From positions 1,082,873-1,146,872 of the forward strand of contig NZ_KQ033919.1 in NCBI RefSeq assembly GCF_000969825.1: a DNA stretch of 64,000 bases. The letters are read 5' to 3'. The notes beneath the pieces are model-generated. The model was not told the DNA's origin. It saw nothing but the letters and a program-made list of their open reading frames with translations, and did no database searches. This DNA is from Parabacteroides gordonii MS-1 = DSM 23371. GTDB lineage: Bacteria > Bacteroidota > Bacteroidia > Bacteroidales > Tannerellaceae. Numbering within the stretch: position 1 is the stretch's first letter; the number at the start of each line of letters is the position of its first letter. This document shows, piece by piece, positions 11,567 to 20,711 of the stretch. Position numbers and translations under genes: made by a program.

Positions 11567-11758
11567 TTATTCTTCGATCTGCTGCAATTGCTGAACGTAA
11601 ACAGCACGCATGTTCTGTTTTCTCTTGGCAACAGAAGGTTTGATGAACGCCTGACGGCTTCTCAATTCCTTTACAACTCCTGTTTTTTCGAACTTTCTTT
11701 TAAACTTTTTCAGCGCTTTTTCGATGTTTTCGCCTTCTTTCAATGGAACTACGATCAT
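11567..11758 (-). CDS. rpsU: 30S ribosomal protein S21
   Basis: S21, 63 residues, small basic protein of the 30S platform. It starts MIVVPLKEGENIEKALKKFKRK and contains the conserved RSRQAFIKPSVAKRKQ basic stretch. It has its own strong promoter and precedes the xer gene by 72 bp. Confidence 0.97.
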   Translation of the reverse strand: MIVVPLKEGENIEKALKKFKRKFEKTGVVKELRSRQAFIKPSVAKRKQNMRAVYVQQLQQIEE

Positions 11759-11805
11759 AATTTAATTTATTATATTGTTTTTAATTACATCCTCAAAATG
11801 GGCAG

Positions 11806-11836
11806 CAAAATTACTGATTCTTTCGTTATTAGCAAA
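11806..11836 (-). promoter_or_regulatory. rpsU promoter
   Basis: TTTG (11833-11836), 19 bp and TAATTTTG (11806-11813) on the minus strand fit the Bacteroidota consensus exactly. The -7 box is about 48 nt upstream of the rpsU start. Confidence 0.7.
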
Positions 11837-11903
11837 ACTTTCCGACAATAATTCGTATTTTTTCTTTTTCTATGAATGCTTTAACAGTCAGAAGCTCTGC
11901 CTT

Positions 11904-12959
11904 CTAGTCACTAAGGCTATCCGTAAATGGGGGATAGGCCACTCCTTTTTCCGTAATAATCGCAGTTATCAACTCATGAGGTGTAACATCGAAAGCCGGA
12001 TTGAAAATCTTAACATCCCGGGGAGCCATCCGGTGAGCATACCACATTTCCGACACTTCCTCCGGAGCTCGTTCTTCTATTACAATAGACTTTCCGTCAG
12101 GACATTGCTTATCAATCGTAGAGGTCGGTCCCAGCACATAAAACGGGATACCGTAATGACGGGCCAGAATAGCAACGCCGGATGTTCCGATCTTATTGGC
12201 TACGTCACCGTTCATAGCCACCCGGTCGCAACCGACTATCACAGCCTGTACCCACCCTTTCTGCATAACGGAAGAAGCCATATTATCGCAGATCAGCGTA
12301 ACATCCACTCCGGAACGCTGAAGTTCGTAAGCCGTAAGACGGGCTCCCTGCAGCAAAGGACGTGTTTCGTCGGCGAAAACCCTAAAGTTATACCCCCGCT
12401 CCTGCCCCAGATAAACCGGAGCCAAAGCCGTTCCATACTCGGAGACGGCCAAATGACCGGCATTACAATGCGTCAGAAGCCCCATACCCGGTTTCAATAA
12501 AGCCAAACAGTTCTCTCCTATCCGACGGCATGCCGCAGCATCTTCCTCCCGGATAGCCACAGACTCATCATGCAACAGCCGGACTAGTGCCGGAATATCT
12601 TCCTGACGGTTATCCAACACGACTTTCTCCATCCGGTTCAACGCAGCCACCAGATTAACAGCCGTCGGCCGGGAAGAAGCCAGATAATCTTTTATCCGTT
12701 TAAATTCCTGGTAAAAGTCGTCAAAGCCAGCCGCCCCGATCTGTTTGCTGCAAACATAAATGCCATAGGCCGCTGCCACCCCGATAGCAGGAGCACCGCG
12801 AACTTTCAGTTTGTAAATAGCATCCCAGATATCTTCCGCATTGGAAAGGGACAAATAAACCTCTTTCTCCGGTAGTTGGGTCTGATCCAAAAGAACTACG
12901 GAGTCAGCATCCTCACTAAGACGGACTGTTTTTAAATCTGTAATATTACTTTTACTCAT
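11904..12959 (-). CDS. mtnA: S-methyl-5-thioribose-1-phosphate isomerase
   Basis: Methionine-salvage enzyme that converts methylthioribose-1-phosphate to methylthioribulose-1-phosphate. Family motifs: [15 protein letters not shown], the catalytic cysteine in THCNAG (C165) and the catalytic aspartate in [18 protein letters not shown] (D245). The frame is open to 13013, but a promoter-like pair lies inside that extension and homologs begin about ten residues before LKTVRLS. I therefore chose the ATG at 12957-12959 (351 aa). No other mtn genes are in the window. Confidence 0.93.
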   Translation of the reverse strand: MSKSNITDLKTVRLSEDADSVVLLDQTQLPEKEVYLSLSNAEDIWDAIYKLKVRGAPAIGVAAAYGIYVCSKQIGAAGFDDFYQEFKRIKDYLASSRPTAVNLVAALNRMEKVVLDNRQEDIPALVRLLHDESVAIREEDAAACRRIGENCLALLKPGMGLLTHCNAGHLAVSEYGTALAPVYLGQERGYNFRVFADETRPLLQGARLTAYELQRSGVDVTLICDNMASSVMQKGWVQAVIVGCDRVAMNGDVANKIGTSGVAILARHYGIPFYVLGPTSTIDKQCPDGKSIVIEERAPEEVSEMWYAHRMAPRDVKIFNPAFDVTPHELITAIITEKGVAYPPFTDSLSD

Positions 12960-12985
12960 TCTCTCTTTATATTCACTCATTCCTA

Positions 12986-13016
12986 CAAAGATCGGAAAAA
13001 TTCGATATAACACAAT
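12986..13016 (-). promoter_or_regulatory. probable mtnA promoter
   Basis: ATTG (13013-13016), 19 bp and GATCTTTG (12986-12993) on the minus strand each differ by one base from consensus. Transcription would start near 12979, which rules out the longest mtnA frame and gives a leader of about 20 nt before the chosen ATG. Confidence 0.45.
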
Positions 13017-13210
13017 TTTTTATCCCTAAAACAACGTTACTCCCTTAGTTGTCCCGCCCTCCCGGCACTACTAAGACAAAACGCCAGCACAACGAGCCCG
13101 GCAAGCTGAGACTATTGTGCCAATTATTTATTATAAAAGACCATTCACTAATTTTTCAAAATCAAAATTCCTTTTATGTCTTTATATATATATTCTTATT
13201 ATATTAAGAG

Positions 13211-13331
13211 AGCGTCAGTGAGATCGTCAGTAGATCGTCAGCGAGTGCTCAATAAACCGAAAGCAAACATCTATATATCAACCAAATACAGCCACAAACA
13301 ATCGTCCGAAGATCGTCAGTGAGATCGTCAG
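13211..13331. repeat. short AGATCGTCAG repeats in the mtnA / M24B peptidase spacer
   Basis: Within the 400-bp gene-free spacer, AGATCGTCAG occurs four times exactly (13221, 13232, 13310, 13322), in two pairs with 11-12 nt spacing, plus degenerate copies beside each pair. CGTCAGTGAGATCGTCAG is identical at 13213-13230 and 13314-13331. The rest of 13017-13370 is AT-rich with nothing else recognised. Confidence 0.8.
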
Positions 13332-13376
13332 GGGAATTTACCTACTTTAATACGCCCTTCTTTCCCAATAATTTAT

Positions 13377-13384
13377 TAACTTTG
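13377..13384 (+). promoter_or_regulatory. -7 box of the M24B peptidase gene
   Basis: TAACTTTG is an exact TAnnTTTG match 32 nt before the start codon. No good -33 TTTG is seen at the right distance. Confidence 0.4.
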
Positions 13385-13415
13385 CCAATAGTAACGTTGA
13401 CTAAATAGTAATGCG

Positions 13416-15203
13416 ATGAAAACAAATATCCCTGAACGTATTGCCGCCCTGAGGGAGGTAATGAAAGAAAAAAAGATCGATGCTTATATCATTCCCAGTT
13501 CCGATCCTCATCTGAGTGAATATCCGGCCGACCGCTGGAAGTCACGCGGCTGGATATCCGGTTTCGACGGATCGGCCGGTACAGTGGTGATTACGGCTGA
13601 TAAAGCAGGTTTGTGGACTGACTCCCGTTATTTCCTGCAAGCCGGCATACAACTGGAAGGATCCGGTATCGAATTATATAAACTGGCATTGCCGGAAACT
13701 CCGACCATTCCGGAATTCCTGCTCCATGAATTGCAAAGCGGACAAACAGTCGGCACAGACGGACTGACCTATAGTGTTGCCGAAGCCGCTAAACTTGAAA
13801 AAGCACTGAGACGGAAAGAGATCAGGCTGGAGACAGCTTACGACCTGATAGACCTGATCTGGAAAGACAGGCCGGCTGTTCCCGGTAACCCCTTGTTTGA
13901 AATGCCGGTTGAACTGAGCGGTAAGGCCGTCCACGAAAAACTGGATGAGATAAACAACCACCTGCGTAAAGAAGGTGCTGATTGCGGAATACTGGCAGCT
14001 CTCGATGAAGTGGCCTGGACATTCAATATCCGTGGCACGGACGTCACTTACAACCCGGTTGTTATCAGTTATGCCTTTATCTCCGAAGATGAAAGCGTTC
14101 TTTTCATCGACCCGAAAAAGATAACGGCGGAAGCTTCTGAGAATCTGAAAAAGGAAGGTGTCGTGCTGGCCGATTACACAATGATACAAAAGTATCTTTC
14201 CCGTCTCCCGGAAAACAGTCGTGTATTTATCGATCCGGCCAAAACGAACATTTCCCTTTACAATGCCCTGCCGAAAGGATGCACGATCATCGAAGGCATC
14301 ACTCCGGCAAACCATCTGAAAAGTATCAAGAACGAAACAGAGATAAAAGGATTCCGTAATGCTACCGTGAAAGACGGTATCGCATTGACCCGTTTCTACA
14401 TTTGGCTGGAAAAGAAACTGGCTGCCGGTGAAAAAGTGACAGAACTGGATGCTTCCGCCCGCCTGACAGCCTTGCGTGCCGAGCAACCGCAGTATATCAT
14501 GGACAGCTTCGAGTCGATCACCGGATATGCCGGACACGGTGCGATCGTTCACTATGCTCCTACTCCCGAAACCGACGTGGAACTGAAACCGGAAAGCCTG
14601 CTCCTGATGGACTCGGGCGCACAATACCTGGACGGGACGACGGACATTACCCGTACCGTCGCACTGGGTGAACCGACCGAACAGATGAAAAAAGATTTCA
14701 CCCGCACGCTAAAAGGCATGATCGGAATTGCCAAATGCAAATTCCCGGCCGGCATTCGTGGTTGCCTGCTCGATGTTCTTGCCCGTAAAGCGTTATGGGA
14801 TGCAGGTATCAACTATCTTCACGGCACCTGCCACGGTATAGGACACTGCCTGAATGTACATGAAGGCCCGCAAAGTATCCGTATGGAAGAAAATCCTGTT
14901 CCGTTGAAACCGGGTATGGTGATGAGCGACGAACCGGCCATGTATCGTACCGGTGAGTACGGCATCCGTACAGAAAATATGATCCTGATCCGCGAAGACA
15001 GCGAAACAGAATATGGTAAGTTCTATGGTTTCGACACCCTGACTTTATGCTATATCGATACCAAATTGATCATGGTACCGATGTTGTCGGTTAGGGAACG
15101 TGCCTGGATAAATAAATATCACCAGATGGTGTACGACTTGTTAAGCCCGCATCTGAACGAAGAAGAAAAAGCCTGGTTGAAAGAAAAAACAGCAGAAATT
15201 TAA
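13416..15203 (+). CDS. Xaa-Pro aminopeptidase (peptidase M24B)
   Basis: Cytoplasmic aminopeptidase P of the long, eukaryote-like three-domain type, 595 residues; removes N-terminal residues before proline. Two creatinase-like N-terminal domains (from ERIAALREVMKEKKIDAYIIP to about residue 310) precede the pita-bread catalytic domain. The metal ligands are there: LLMDSGAQYLDGTTDITRT supplies two aspartates, then HGTCHGIGHCLNVHEGP, MVMSDEPAMY and the final GIRTENM glutamate. No signal peptide. It is the first gene of a rightward run. Confidence 0.94.
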   Translation: MKTNIPERIAALREVMKEKKIDAYIIPSSDPHLSEYPADRWKSRGWISGFDGSAGTVVITADKAGLWTDSRYFLQAGIQLEGSGIELYKLALPETPTIPEFLLHELQSGQTVGTDGLTYSVAEAAKLEKALRRKEIRLETAYDLIDLIWKDRPAVPGNPLFEMPVELSGKAVHEKLDEINNHLRKEGADCGILAALDEVAWTFNIRGTDVTYNPVVISYAFISEDESVLFIDPKKITAEASENLKKEGVVLADYTMIQKYLSRLPENSRVFIDPAKTNISLYNALPKGCTIIEGITPANHLKSIKNETEIKGFRNATVKDGIALTRFYIWLEKKLAAGEKVTELDASARLTALRAEQPQYIMDSFESITGYAGHGAIVHYAPTPETDVELKPESLLLMDSGAQYLDGTTDITRTVALGEPTEQMKKDFTRTLKGMIGIAKCKFPAGIRGCLLDVLARKALWDAGINYLHGTCHGIGHCLNVHEGPQSIRMEENPVPLKPGMVMSDEPAMYRTGEYGIRTENMILIREDSETEYGKFYGFDTLTLCYIDTKLIMVPMLSVRERAWINKYHQMVYDLLSPHLNEEEKAWLKEKTAEI

Positions 15204-15213
15204 AACAAAAACA

Positions 15214-15738
15214 ATGGCAATAATAAGATCAGTAAGAGGCTTTACCCCTAAGATCGGTAAAGACACATTTTTAGCAGACAACGCCGCTATTATCGGCGAT
15301 GTTGAAATCGGAGAGGGTTGCAGTATCTGGTTCGGTACGGTTTTACGTGGTGACGTAAACTCGATCCGTATCGGTAACGGAGTGAATATCCAGGATGGTT
15401 CCGTACTGCATACATTGTATGAGAAATCGACGATAGAGATCGGCGACGATGTTTCGGTAGGACATAACGTAACGATTCACGGAGCCAAGATTTGTAACGG
15501 CGCCCTGATCGGAATGGGTTCTGTAGTACTCGACCATGCCGTGATCGGTGAAGGGGCTATCGTTGCCGCCGGTTCGGTAGTATTGAGCAAAACGATTGTC
15601 GAACCGGGTAGCATTTACGCCGGCGTACCTGCCAAGTTCGTCAAGAAGGTAGATCCCGAACAGGCCAAAGAGATCAATCAGAAAATTGCTAAAAACTACC
15701 ACATGTATTCAAGTTGGTATAAAGAAGAAACAGAATAA
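15214..15738 (+). CDS. gamma carbonic anhydrase family protein (left-handed beta-helix)
   Basis: A 174-residue hexapeptide-repeat protein of the gamma-CA/YrdA/PaaY type. It shows repeated [LIV]G-x4 turns (IIGDVEIGEGCSIWFGTVLRGDV, then GNGVNIQDGSVLH) and metal-ligand histidines in VGHNVTIHG. A C-terminal helix follows (EQAKEINQKIAKNYHMY). Many relatives have no measured carbonic anhydrase activity, so the reaction is uncertain. It begins 10 bp after the peptidase gene and ends directly against the next start codon. Confidence 0.9.
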   Translation: MAIIRSVRGFTPKIGKDTFLADNAAIIGDVEIGEGCSIWFGTVLRGDVNSIRIGNGVNIQDGSVLHTLYEKSTIEIGDDVSVGHNVTIHGAKICNGALIGMGSVVLDHAVIGEGAIVAAGSVVLSKTIVEPGSIYAGVPAKFVKKVDPEQAKEINQKIAKNYHMYSSWYKEETE

Positions 15739-16893
15739 ATGAAAAAAGCAGGATGGGCAATACTTTTGATAGTATGCTGTATCGGAGGCTATCTGGTATT
15801 GCCCTCCAACTATTATCTGCGCCGTGCCCTTACGCATTTACTTCCCAAGATCGACCAGTATCCGATATTTGAGAACCGGACGGTAAAGGCCGGTGATCCG
15901 CAGCCCTGGATACAATCGGAGGCATACAATACTGTTTCCATCCCGGAAAAGTATCTGCCGGTTTTCGAGCAACTGGGAACGGTTGCTTACGTTATTATCA
16001 AAGACAGTACGTTGCTTTTTGAACAATATTGGGAAGATTACTCTCCGGAGTCTCACAGCAACTCCTTCTCGATGGCAAAAAGTATTGTCTCGTTGGCAAT
16101 AGGAGCAGCCATTGACGATGGTTTCATAAAAGATGTCGACCAACCGGTCAGCGACTTCTTCCCGGAGTTCCAGGGATACAACGGGAAACTTCTAACTCTC
16201 CGCCATCTGCTTACGATGAGTGCGGGAGTGGACTTTGACGAAGCCTATTCCTCCCCCTTCTCTCCTACTACAAAATTGTATTACGGCGATGATTTGCAAC
16301 AGATTGCATTCGGCATGAAAGAAATCGAGGAACCGGGAGTCAACTTTATCTACCAGAGTGGTGTGACACAGCTACTGGCTTTTATCGTTGAAAAGGCGAC
16401 CGGGGAAAATATCAGTTCCTATGTTTCACGCAAGTTCTGGACTCCGATGAATGCGGAAGAAGACGCTCTCTGGAGTCTGGATAAAAAAGACGGTATCGAA
16501 AAAGCTTATTGTTGCTTCAATAGCAATGCCCGCGATTTTGCCCGTTTCGGACAGCTGATCCTGAACGAGGGCGACTGGAACGGCAGGCAGCTTATCTCCT
16601 CTTCTTACCTGAAGGAAGCAACGACTCCCGATACCAGTTTACTGTTCAAAGAATATAATGAGACGAACCACTGTTACGGGTTCCAGTTCTGGCACCTCAC
16701 ATACAACGGCATGGAAATACCCTATATGCGTGGTATCCTCGGACAATACATCTTCATCATCCCCGACCTCAATGCCGTTGTCGTACGACTCGGTCACAAA
16801 CGCAGCGAAACACGCTCCGACCAACATTATCCGGATGATATAGATACCTGGCTGGGAGCGGCTGTCGAAATGATTCAAAATAAATCAGAATAA
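15739..16893 (+). CDS. membrane-anchored serine hydrolase (beta-lactamase class C / DUF-type esterase family)
   Basis: A 384-residue protein with an N-terminal membrane anchor (residues 5-25, GWAILLIVCCIGGYLVLPSN) and a penicillin-binding-like fold. The SxxK motif is S111-M-A-K114 with the flanking NSFSMAKSIVSLAIG. A YQS tyrosine motif follows (FIYQSGVTQLLAFIVEKATG). The C-terminal part has the PYMRGILGQYIFIIPDLNAVVVRLG segment of this family where beta-lactamases have KTG. Such proteins are often esterases or peptidases; resistance should not be assumed. It starts at the base after the gamma-CA stop. Confidence 0.88.
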   Translation: MKKAGWAILLIVCCIGGYLVLPSNYYLRRALTHLLPKIDQYPIFENRTVKAGDPQPWIQSEAYNTVSIPEKYLPVFEQLGTVAYVIIKDSTLLFEQYWEDYSPESHSNSFSMAKSIVSLAIGAAIDDGFIKDVDQPVSDFFPEFQGYNGKLLTLRHLLTMSAGVDFDEAYSSPFSPTTKLYYGDDLQQIAFGMKEIEEPGVNFIYQSGVTQLLAFIVEKATGENISSYVSRKFWTPMNAEEDALWSLDKKDGIEKAYCCFNSNARDFARFGQLILNEGDWNGRQLISSSYLKEATTPDTSLLFKEYNETNHCYGFQFWHLTYNGMEIPYMRGILGQYIFIIPDLNAVVVRLGHKRSETRSDQHYPDDIDTWLGAAVEMIQNKSE

Positions 16894-16915
16894 ACACTCT
16901 AAATTAAATCAACAA

Positions 16916-18031
16916 ATGAAGAAAACAGTCTTTACTGCACCTGTCGCAGCATTATTACTCCTTTCTTGTGCACAAGCACCACAAGATAAAGGGAAAGAGA
17001 TTACTTACACGCCACAGGCGCCTTACAATCCGCCGACTTATGTGTGTTACAAAACCCCGTCTCCTATCAAAATAGATGGAAAGCTGTCGCCGGAAGAATG
17101 GGATGCCATTCCCTGGACAAACGACTTTGTGGATATCGAAGGCGACAAACGTCCTAAACCGCTTTTGCAGACACGGGCAAAAATGACTTACGACGACAAT
17201 GGTATGTACTTTGCCGTCCTGATGGAAGAACCCCATGTATGGGCTACGATCAAAGAACATGATGCCGTTATCTATCACGATAACGATTTCGAAATATTCC
17301 TCAACCCGACAAACGACACACACAATTACCTGGAATATGAAGTAAACGCACTGGGTACGGAGTGGGATTTATATCTGACTAAACCGTACCGTGACAATCC
17401 ACAGGTACTGAACAACTGGGAGTTTGCAGGGATGAAATCAGCTGTTTATGTAGACGGTACATTGAATAATCCGAAAGATACCGACAAATCATGGAGCGTG
17501 GAAGTATTCATTCCGTGGTCTTCCATCTATCAGGTAGCCAGAGGAAAGGATAAACCTACTGCCGGTGAACATATCCGTACAAACTTCTCCCGCGTGGAAT
17601 GGACAACAGATGTACAGGATGGAAAATACGTGAAAGTGCCCATCAAAGGGGAAGACAAGATACGCGAATACAACTGGGTATGGGCCCCGACAGGTGTAAT
17701 CAACATCCACATGCCTGAGTACTGGGGATTTGTACAAATCTCGGATAAAGTAGCCGGTACAGGAGAAACTCCGTTCGTGAAAGATCCGAACGATGAGATC
17801 AAATGGCTTCTTCGCAATTTGTATTATCGTCAGAATGAATATGCAGCTACATTCGGAGGATATGCCCCTTCTGTGGCGGCCCTCAAACCGGAAGAGCTCT
17901 GCCCGGCTGAACAGGCTAAGCAAATCCAGCTTTTCCAGACTCCTTCCATGTATGAAATAACAGCACCGGGAACAGACGGGAACACATGGCATATCCGTCA
18001 GGATGGATTAGTTTGGGCGACAAAGAAATAA
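16916..18031 (+). CDS. lipoprotein with CBM9-like carbohydrate-binding domain
   Basis: A 371-residue predicted lipoprotein: signal peptide with lipobox LLLLSC and lipidated C18. The CBM9-like module spans about residues 50-240 (IKIDGKLSPEEWDAIPWTNDF, MYFAVLMEEPHVWATI, DNDFEIFLNP, SWSVEVFIPWSSI). A C-terminal region of unclear fold follows (EIKWLLRNLYYRQNEYAATFGGYAP). Relatives are exported and thought to bind or process sugars; no catalytic residues can be named. It starts 22 bp after the serine hydrolase. Confidence 0.85.
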   Translation: MKKTVFTAPVAALLLLSCAQAPQDKGKEITYTPQAPYNPPTYVCYKTPSPIKIDGKLSPEEWDAIPWTNDFVDIEGDKRPKPLLQTRAKMTYDDNGMYFAVLMEEPHVWATIKEHDAVIYHDNDFEIFLNPTNDTHNYLEYEVNALGTEWDLYLTKPYRDNPQVLNNWEFAGMKSAVYVDGTLNNPKDTDKSWSVEVFIPWSSIYQVARGKDKPTAGEHIRTNFSRVEWTTDVQDGKYVKVPIKGEDKIREYNWVWAPTGVINIHMPEYWGFVQISDKVAGTGETPFVKDPNDEIKWLLRNLYYRQNEYAATFGGYAPSVAALKPEELCPAEQAKQIQLFQTPSMYEITAPGTDGNTWHIRQDGLVWATKK

Positions 18032-18047
18032 ATAATAATAGAAAATA

Positions 18048-18091
18048 TGAACCTATATGACCGCTCCTATCAGGCTTGTCATATAGGTTCA
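18048..18091 (+). terminator. long hairpin after the CBM9-like gene
   Basis: TGAACCTATATGAC (18048-18061) pairs perfectly with 18078-18091, a 14-bp stem with a 16-nt loop. It lies between the CBM9-like stop codon and the HAD gene. There is no U-run, so it may stabilise the upstream mRNA end rather than terminate transcription. Confidence 0.5.
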
Positions 18092-18104
18092 CATCTGTCA
18101 ATAA

Positions 18105-18761
18105 ATGAAACAATATAAATATCTCCTTTTAGATCTTGACGGAACAATCACCGACTCAGAAACAGGGATTACCCGTTGTGTCGAATATGCGTTAAATCAC
18201 TTTGGCATTCAGGTTGATGATTTACGTGAATTATCACCATTCATCGGCCCTCCTTTATTGGATTCATTCAAAGACTTCTACAATTTTACAGACGAGCAAG
18301 CCGCCATTGCCGTTGAAAAATACAGGGAAAGATATGAGAAGAAAGGAATCCTGGAAAACAAGCTATATCCGGGGATCGGCGAATTCCTGGCAGAAGCCCG
18401 GCTAAAGGATAAAATAGTAATACTGGCGACCTCCAAACCTGAAATATTCGCCAAACGTATCCTGGACTATTTCGAATTAAGCAATTACTTCTCTTTTGTG
18501 GCCGGAAGCGGTCTGGACGGTTCCCTGCACACCAAAACAGATGTGATCGACTACATATTACAATCGAACAAGATCATAGACTTGAGTTCAGTCGTTATGA
18601 TTGGCGACAGGAAGCACGATATTATCGGGGCAAAGAACGTTGGCATAGACTCCATCGGCGTTTTATATGGCTTCGGAGATTATAAAGAATTATCAGAAGC
18701 CGGAGCAGACTACATTGTTGAAGATATTCCGGCACTCCGTAAACTGCTATTGGAGAAGTAA
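18105..18761 (+). CDS. HAD family phosphatase (phosphoglycolate phosphatase-like)
   Basis: A 218-residue HAD hydrolase of the Gph/PGP type. Motif I is D10-L-D12-G-T, motif II T109-S-K111, with K144 and motif III GD168RKHD172. The small alpha-helical cap sits between residues 17 and 80. The family hydrolyses small phosphate esters such as phosphoglycolate or nucleotides; the substrate cannot be told. It precedes the Crp-family regulator by 34 bp. Confidence 0.9.
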   Translation: MKQYKYLLLDLDGTITDSETGITRCVEYALNHFGIQVDDLRELSPFIGPPLLDSFKDFYNFTDEQAAIAVEKYRERYEKKGILENKLYPGIGEFLAEARLKDKIVILATSKPEIFAKRILDYFELSNYFSFVAGSGLDGSLHTKTDVIDYILQSNKIIDLSSVVMIGDRKHDIIGAKNVGIDSIGVLYGFGDYKELSEAGADYIVEDIPALRKLLLEK

Positions 18762-18795
18762 ATGTAAGTAATGGAAAATAATTAAGGATTTACTT

Positions 18796-19359
18796 ATGAT
18801 CAATATTATAAACAAGATAAACTCATCGTATCCAATTTCTGATGAAACCATACGGACACTGAAAGAAAATGTAACCTTATGCCATTTCCCCAAAAAACAC
18901 CAGCTGATCAAAGCTAATATGTTTTGCAAATCAGCTTATTTCATAGAAAAAGGAATGACCCGCTCTTTCTGGTTGGTAAACGGAGAAGAAATAACAACCT
19001 CTTTCTCCGATGAAGGTGGAATTGTTTTCAGCATGGATGAATTATATTATAATAAGCCCAGTGAAGAATTTGTAGAGACACTTGAAGATGTTATTGCATA
19101 TAGAATATCACTGACTGATTTACTCCGGTTATTTCAAACCAATATTGAATTAGCTAATTGGGGAAGGGTTATTCATCAAAACGAATACAGACGTTTACAC
19201 CGTTCCCACAAAGAACACCTTACCTTGTCTGCAAAAGAAAGGTACGAGGAGTTTAAGCAACAATTTCCGGAAGTGTGCCAGCGGGCACAATTAGGATATA
19301 TTGCCTCTTATCTGGGGATCACATTGTCTACACTCAGCCGCCTCAGAGCTCAGAAATAA
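18796..19359 (+). CDS. Crp/Fnr family transcriptional regulator
   Basis: A 187-residue regulator. The N-terminal cyclic-nucleotide-binding-type barrel spans about residues 25-115 (FPKKHQLIKANMFCKSAYFIEKG, SMDELYYNKPS). The C-terminal helix-turn-helix (about 140-187) reads QLGYIASYLGITLSTLSRLR. It lacks Fnr-type cysteine clusters and no cyclic-nucleotide phosphate-binding signature is obvious, which is usual in Bacteroidota paralogs. It precedes the acyltransferase by 112 bp and may control it (inference). Confidence 0.88.
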   Translation: MINIINKINSSYPISDETIRTLKENVTLCHFPKKHQLIKANMFCKSAYFIEKGMTRSFWLVNGEEITTSFSDEGGIVFSMDELYYNKPSEEFVETLEDVIAYRISLTDLLRLFQTNIELANWGRVIHQNEYRRLHRSHKEHLTLSAKERYEEFKQQFPEVCQRAQLGYIASYLGITLSTLSRLRAQK

Positions 19360-19411
19360 TCTTCACCTGCAAAATTTGACATAAGACAAATTTTAAGACG
19401 CATAAGTTTTA

Positions 19412-19419
19412 TAATTTTG
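19412..19419 (+). promoter_or_regulatory. -7 box before the acyltransferase gene
   Basis: TAATTTTG is an exact TAnnTTTG match 52 nt before the start codon; the -33 region is only weakly conserved. Confidence 0.4.
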
Positions 19420-19471
19420 GCACTTCATAAGTAACAGCAAACAATAATAATCTAAATAACAAATTCTTATC

Positions 19472-20626
19472 ATGCAAAACATTTCTTCCGCTGCATTTAC
19501 AGACACTAAACCTCATTACGACCTTCTCGACGGATTAAGAGGGGTGGCAGCCCTTTTAGTCGTATGGTACCATGTGTACGAAGGCTACGCTTTTGCCGGA
19601 GGCAGCGATACGATCGGAGGTATCAATCATGGCTATCTGGCCGTGGATTTCTTCTTTATCCTATCCGGCTTCGTTATCGGCTACGCTTACGACGACCGCT
19701 GGGCAAAAAGTTTAACCCTGAAAGATTTCTTTAAACGCCGTTTGATCCGTCTCCATCCGATGGTTATCATGGGAGCGGTTCTGGGTCTTATCACTTTCCT
19801 CATTCAAGGCAGTGTAAAATGGGACGGAACACATGTAGCCATCTCCACAGTCATGTTGTCCCTGCTTTGTTCCCTGTTTTTCATTCCGGCTATACCGGGG
19901 GCCAGTTATGACGTCAGAGGTAATGGCGAAATGTTTCCGCTGAACGGCCCCAGTTGGTCTTTATTCTTCGAGTACATCGGTAATATTCTTTACGCTTTGT
20001 TTATTCGCCGTTTGTCTACCAAAGCATTAACGGTAGTAGTCTTTTTGATGGGAGCGGCACTGGCTGCGTTTGCCTCCTTTAATGTTTCCGGATATGGGAA
20101 TATCGGAGTGGGCTGGACATTGGACGGCGTGAATTTTGTAGGCGGATTATTGCGAATGCTTTTCCCCTTCTCTATGGGTATGCTTTTATCCCGCAACTTT
20201 AAGCCTATAAAGATAAGAGGTGCTTTCTGGATTTGTTCGATTATATTACTGGGATTATTTTCCGTACCCTACCTGGAAGGAACTGATCCCATTTGCATAA
20301 ACGGACTTTACGAGTCGTTTTGTATCATTATCGTTTTCCCAATCCTCATTTGGTTAGGAGCATCGGGAACTACAACGGATATAAAGTCTACGAAGATTTG
20401 TAAATTTTTAGGGGATATCTCTTTCCCGCTTTATATCATACATTATCCTTTTATGTACCTGTTCTATGCCTGGTTGATCGACAAACAACTTTTCACTCTT
20501 GGAGAAACCTGGCAGATGGTCTTAGGTGTTCTTGCCTTAAATATAGTAGTCGCCTATCTATGCCTGAAACTATATGACGAACCGGTGAGAAAATGGCTGA
20601 GCAAGAAGTTCCTGGCTAAGAAATAA
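19472..20626 (+). CDS. membrane acyltransferase family 3 protein
   Basis: A 384-residue polytopic inner-membrane protein of the OafA/NodX acyltransferase-3 family. It has about ten hydrophobic segments. The conserved N-terminus is YDLLDGLRGVAALLVVWYH, with the catalytic-type histidine, followed by GYLAVDFFFILSGFVIGYAY and then RLIRLHPM. Members O-acylate exported polysaccharides or lipids; the acceptor is unknown. It stands alone apart from the Crp-like regulator upstream and ends at a shared hairpin with the convergent DUF3784-like gene. Confidence 0.92.
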   Translation: MQNISSAAFTDTKPHYDLLDGLRGVAALLVVWYHVYEGYAFAGGSDTIGGINHGYLAVDFFFILSGFVIGYAYDDRWAKSLTLKDFFKRRLIRLHPMVIMGAVLGLITFLIQGSVKWDGTHVAISTVMLSLLCSLFFIPAIPGASYDVRGNGEMFPLNGPSWSLFFEYIGNILYALFIRRLSTKALTVVVFLMGAALAAFASFNVSGYGNIGVGWTLDGVNFVGGLLRMLFPFSMGMLLSRNFKPIKIRGAFWICSIILLGLFSVPYLEGTDPICINGLYESFCIIIVFPILIWLGASGTTTDIKSTKICKFLGDISFPLYIIHYPFMYLFYAWLIDKQLFTLGETWQMVLGVLALNIVVAYLCLKLYDEPVRKWLSKKFLAKK

Positions 20627-20654
20627 GGATTACTATACATTAATAATATAATGC

Positions 20655-20705
20655 AGGCACGGATTACGTAAATAATTCTTTATATAAGAATAGTGATCCG
20701 TGCCT
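20655..20705. terminator. bidirectional terminator between convergent genes
   Basis: AGGCACGGATTAC (20655-20667) pairs with 20693-20705 (13 bp, one wobble), with a nested ATTCTT/AAGAAT stem inside. It lies in the 85-bp gap between the acyltransferase stop and the DUF3784-like stop. Confidence 0.7.
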
Positions 20706-20711
20706 AAATTA

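Noticed and set aside
13211-13331. CRISPR or plasmid iteron array
   Set aside because: Ten-base units in two loose pairs, no spacers, no rep or cas gene nearby.
15739-16893. Antibiotic resistance beta-lactamase
   Set aside because: The SxxK motif is present, but the C-terminal KTG motif is not, and the membrane-anchored esterase-like family is not linked to resistance.
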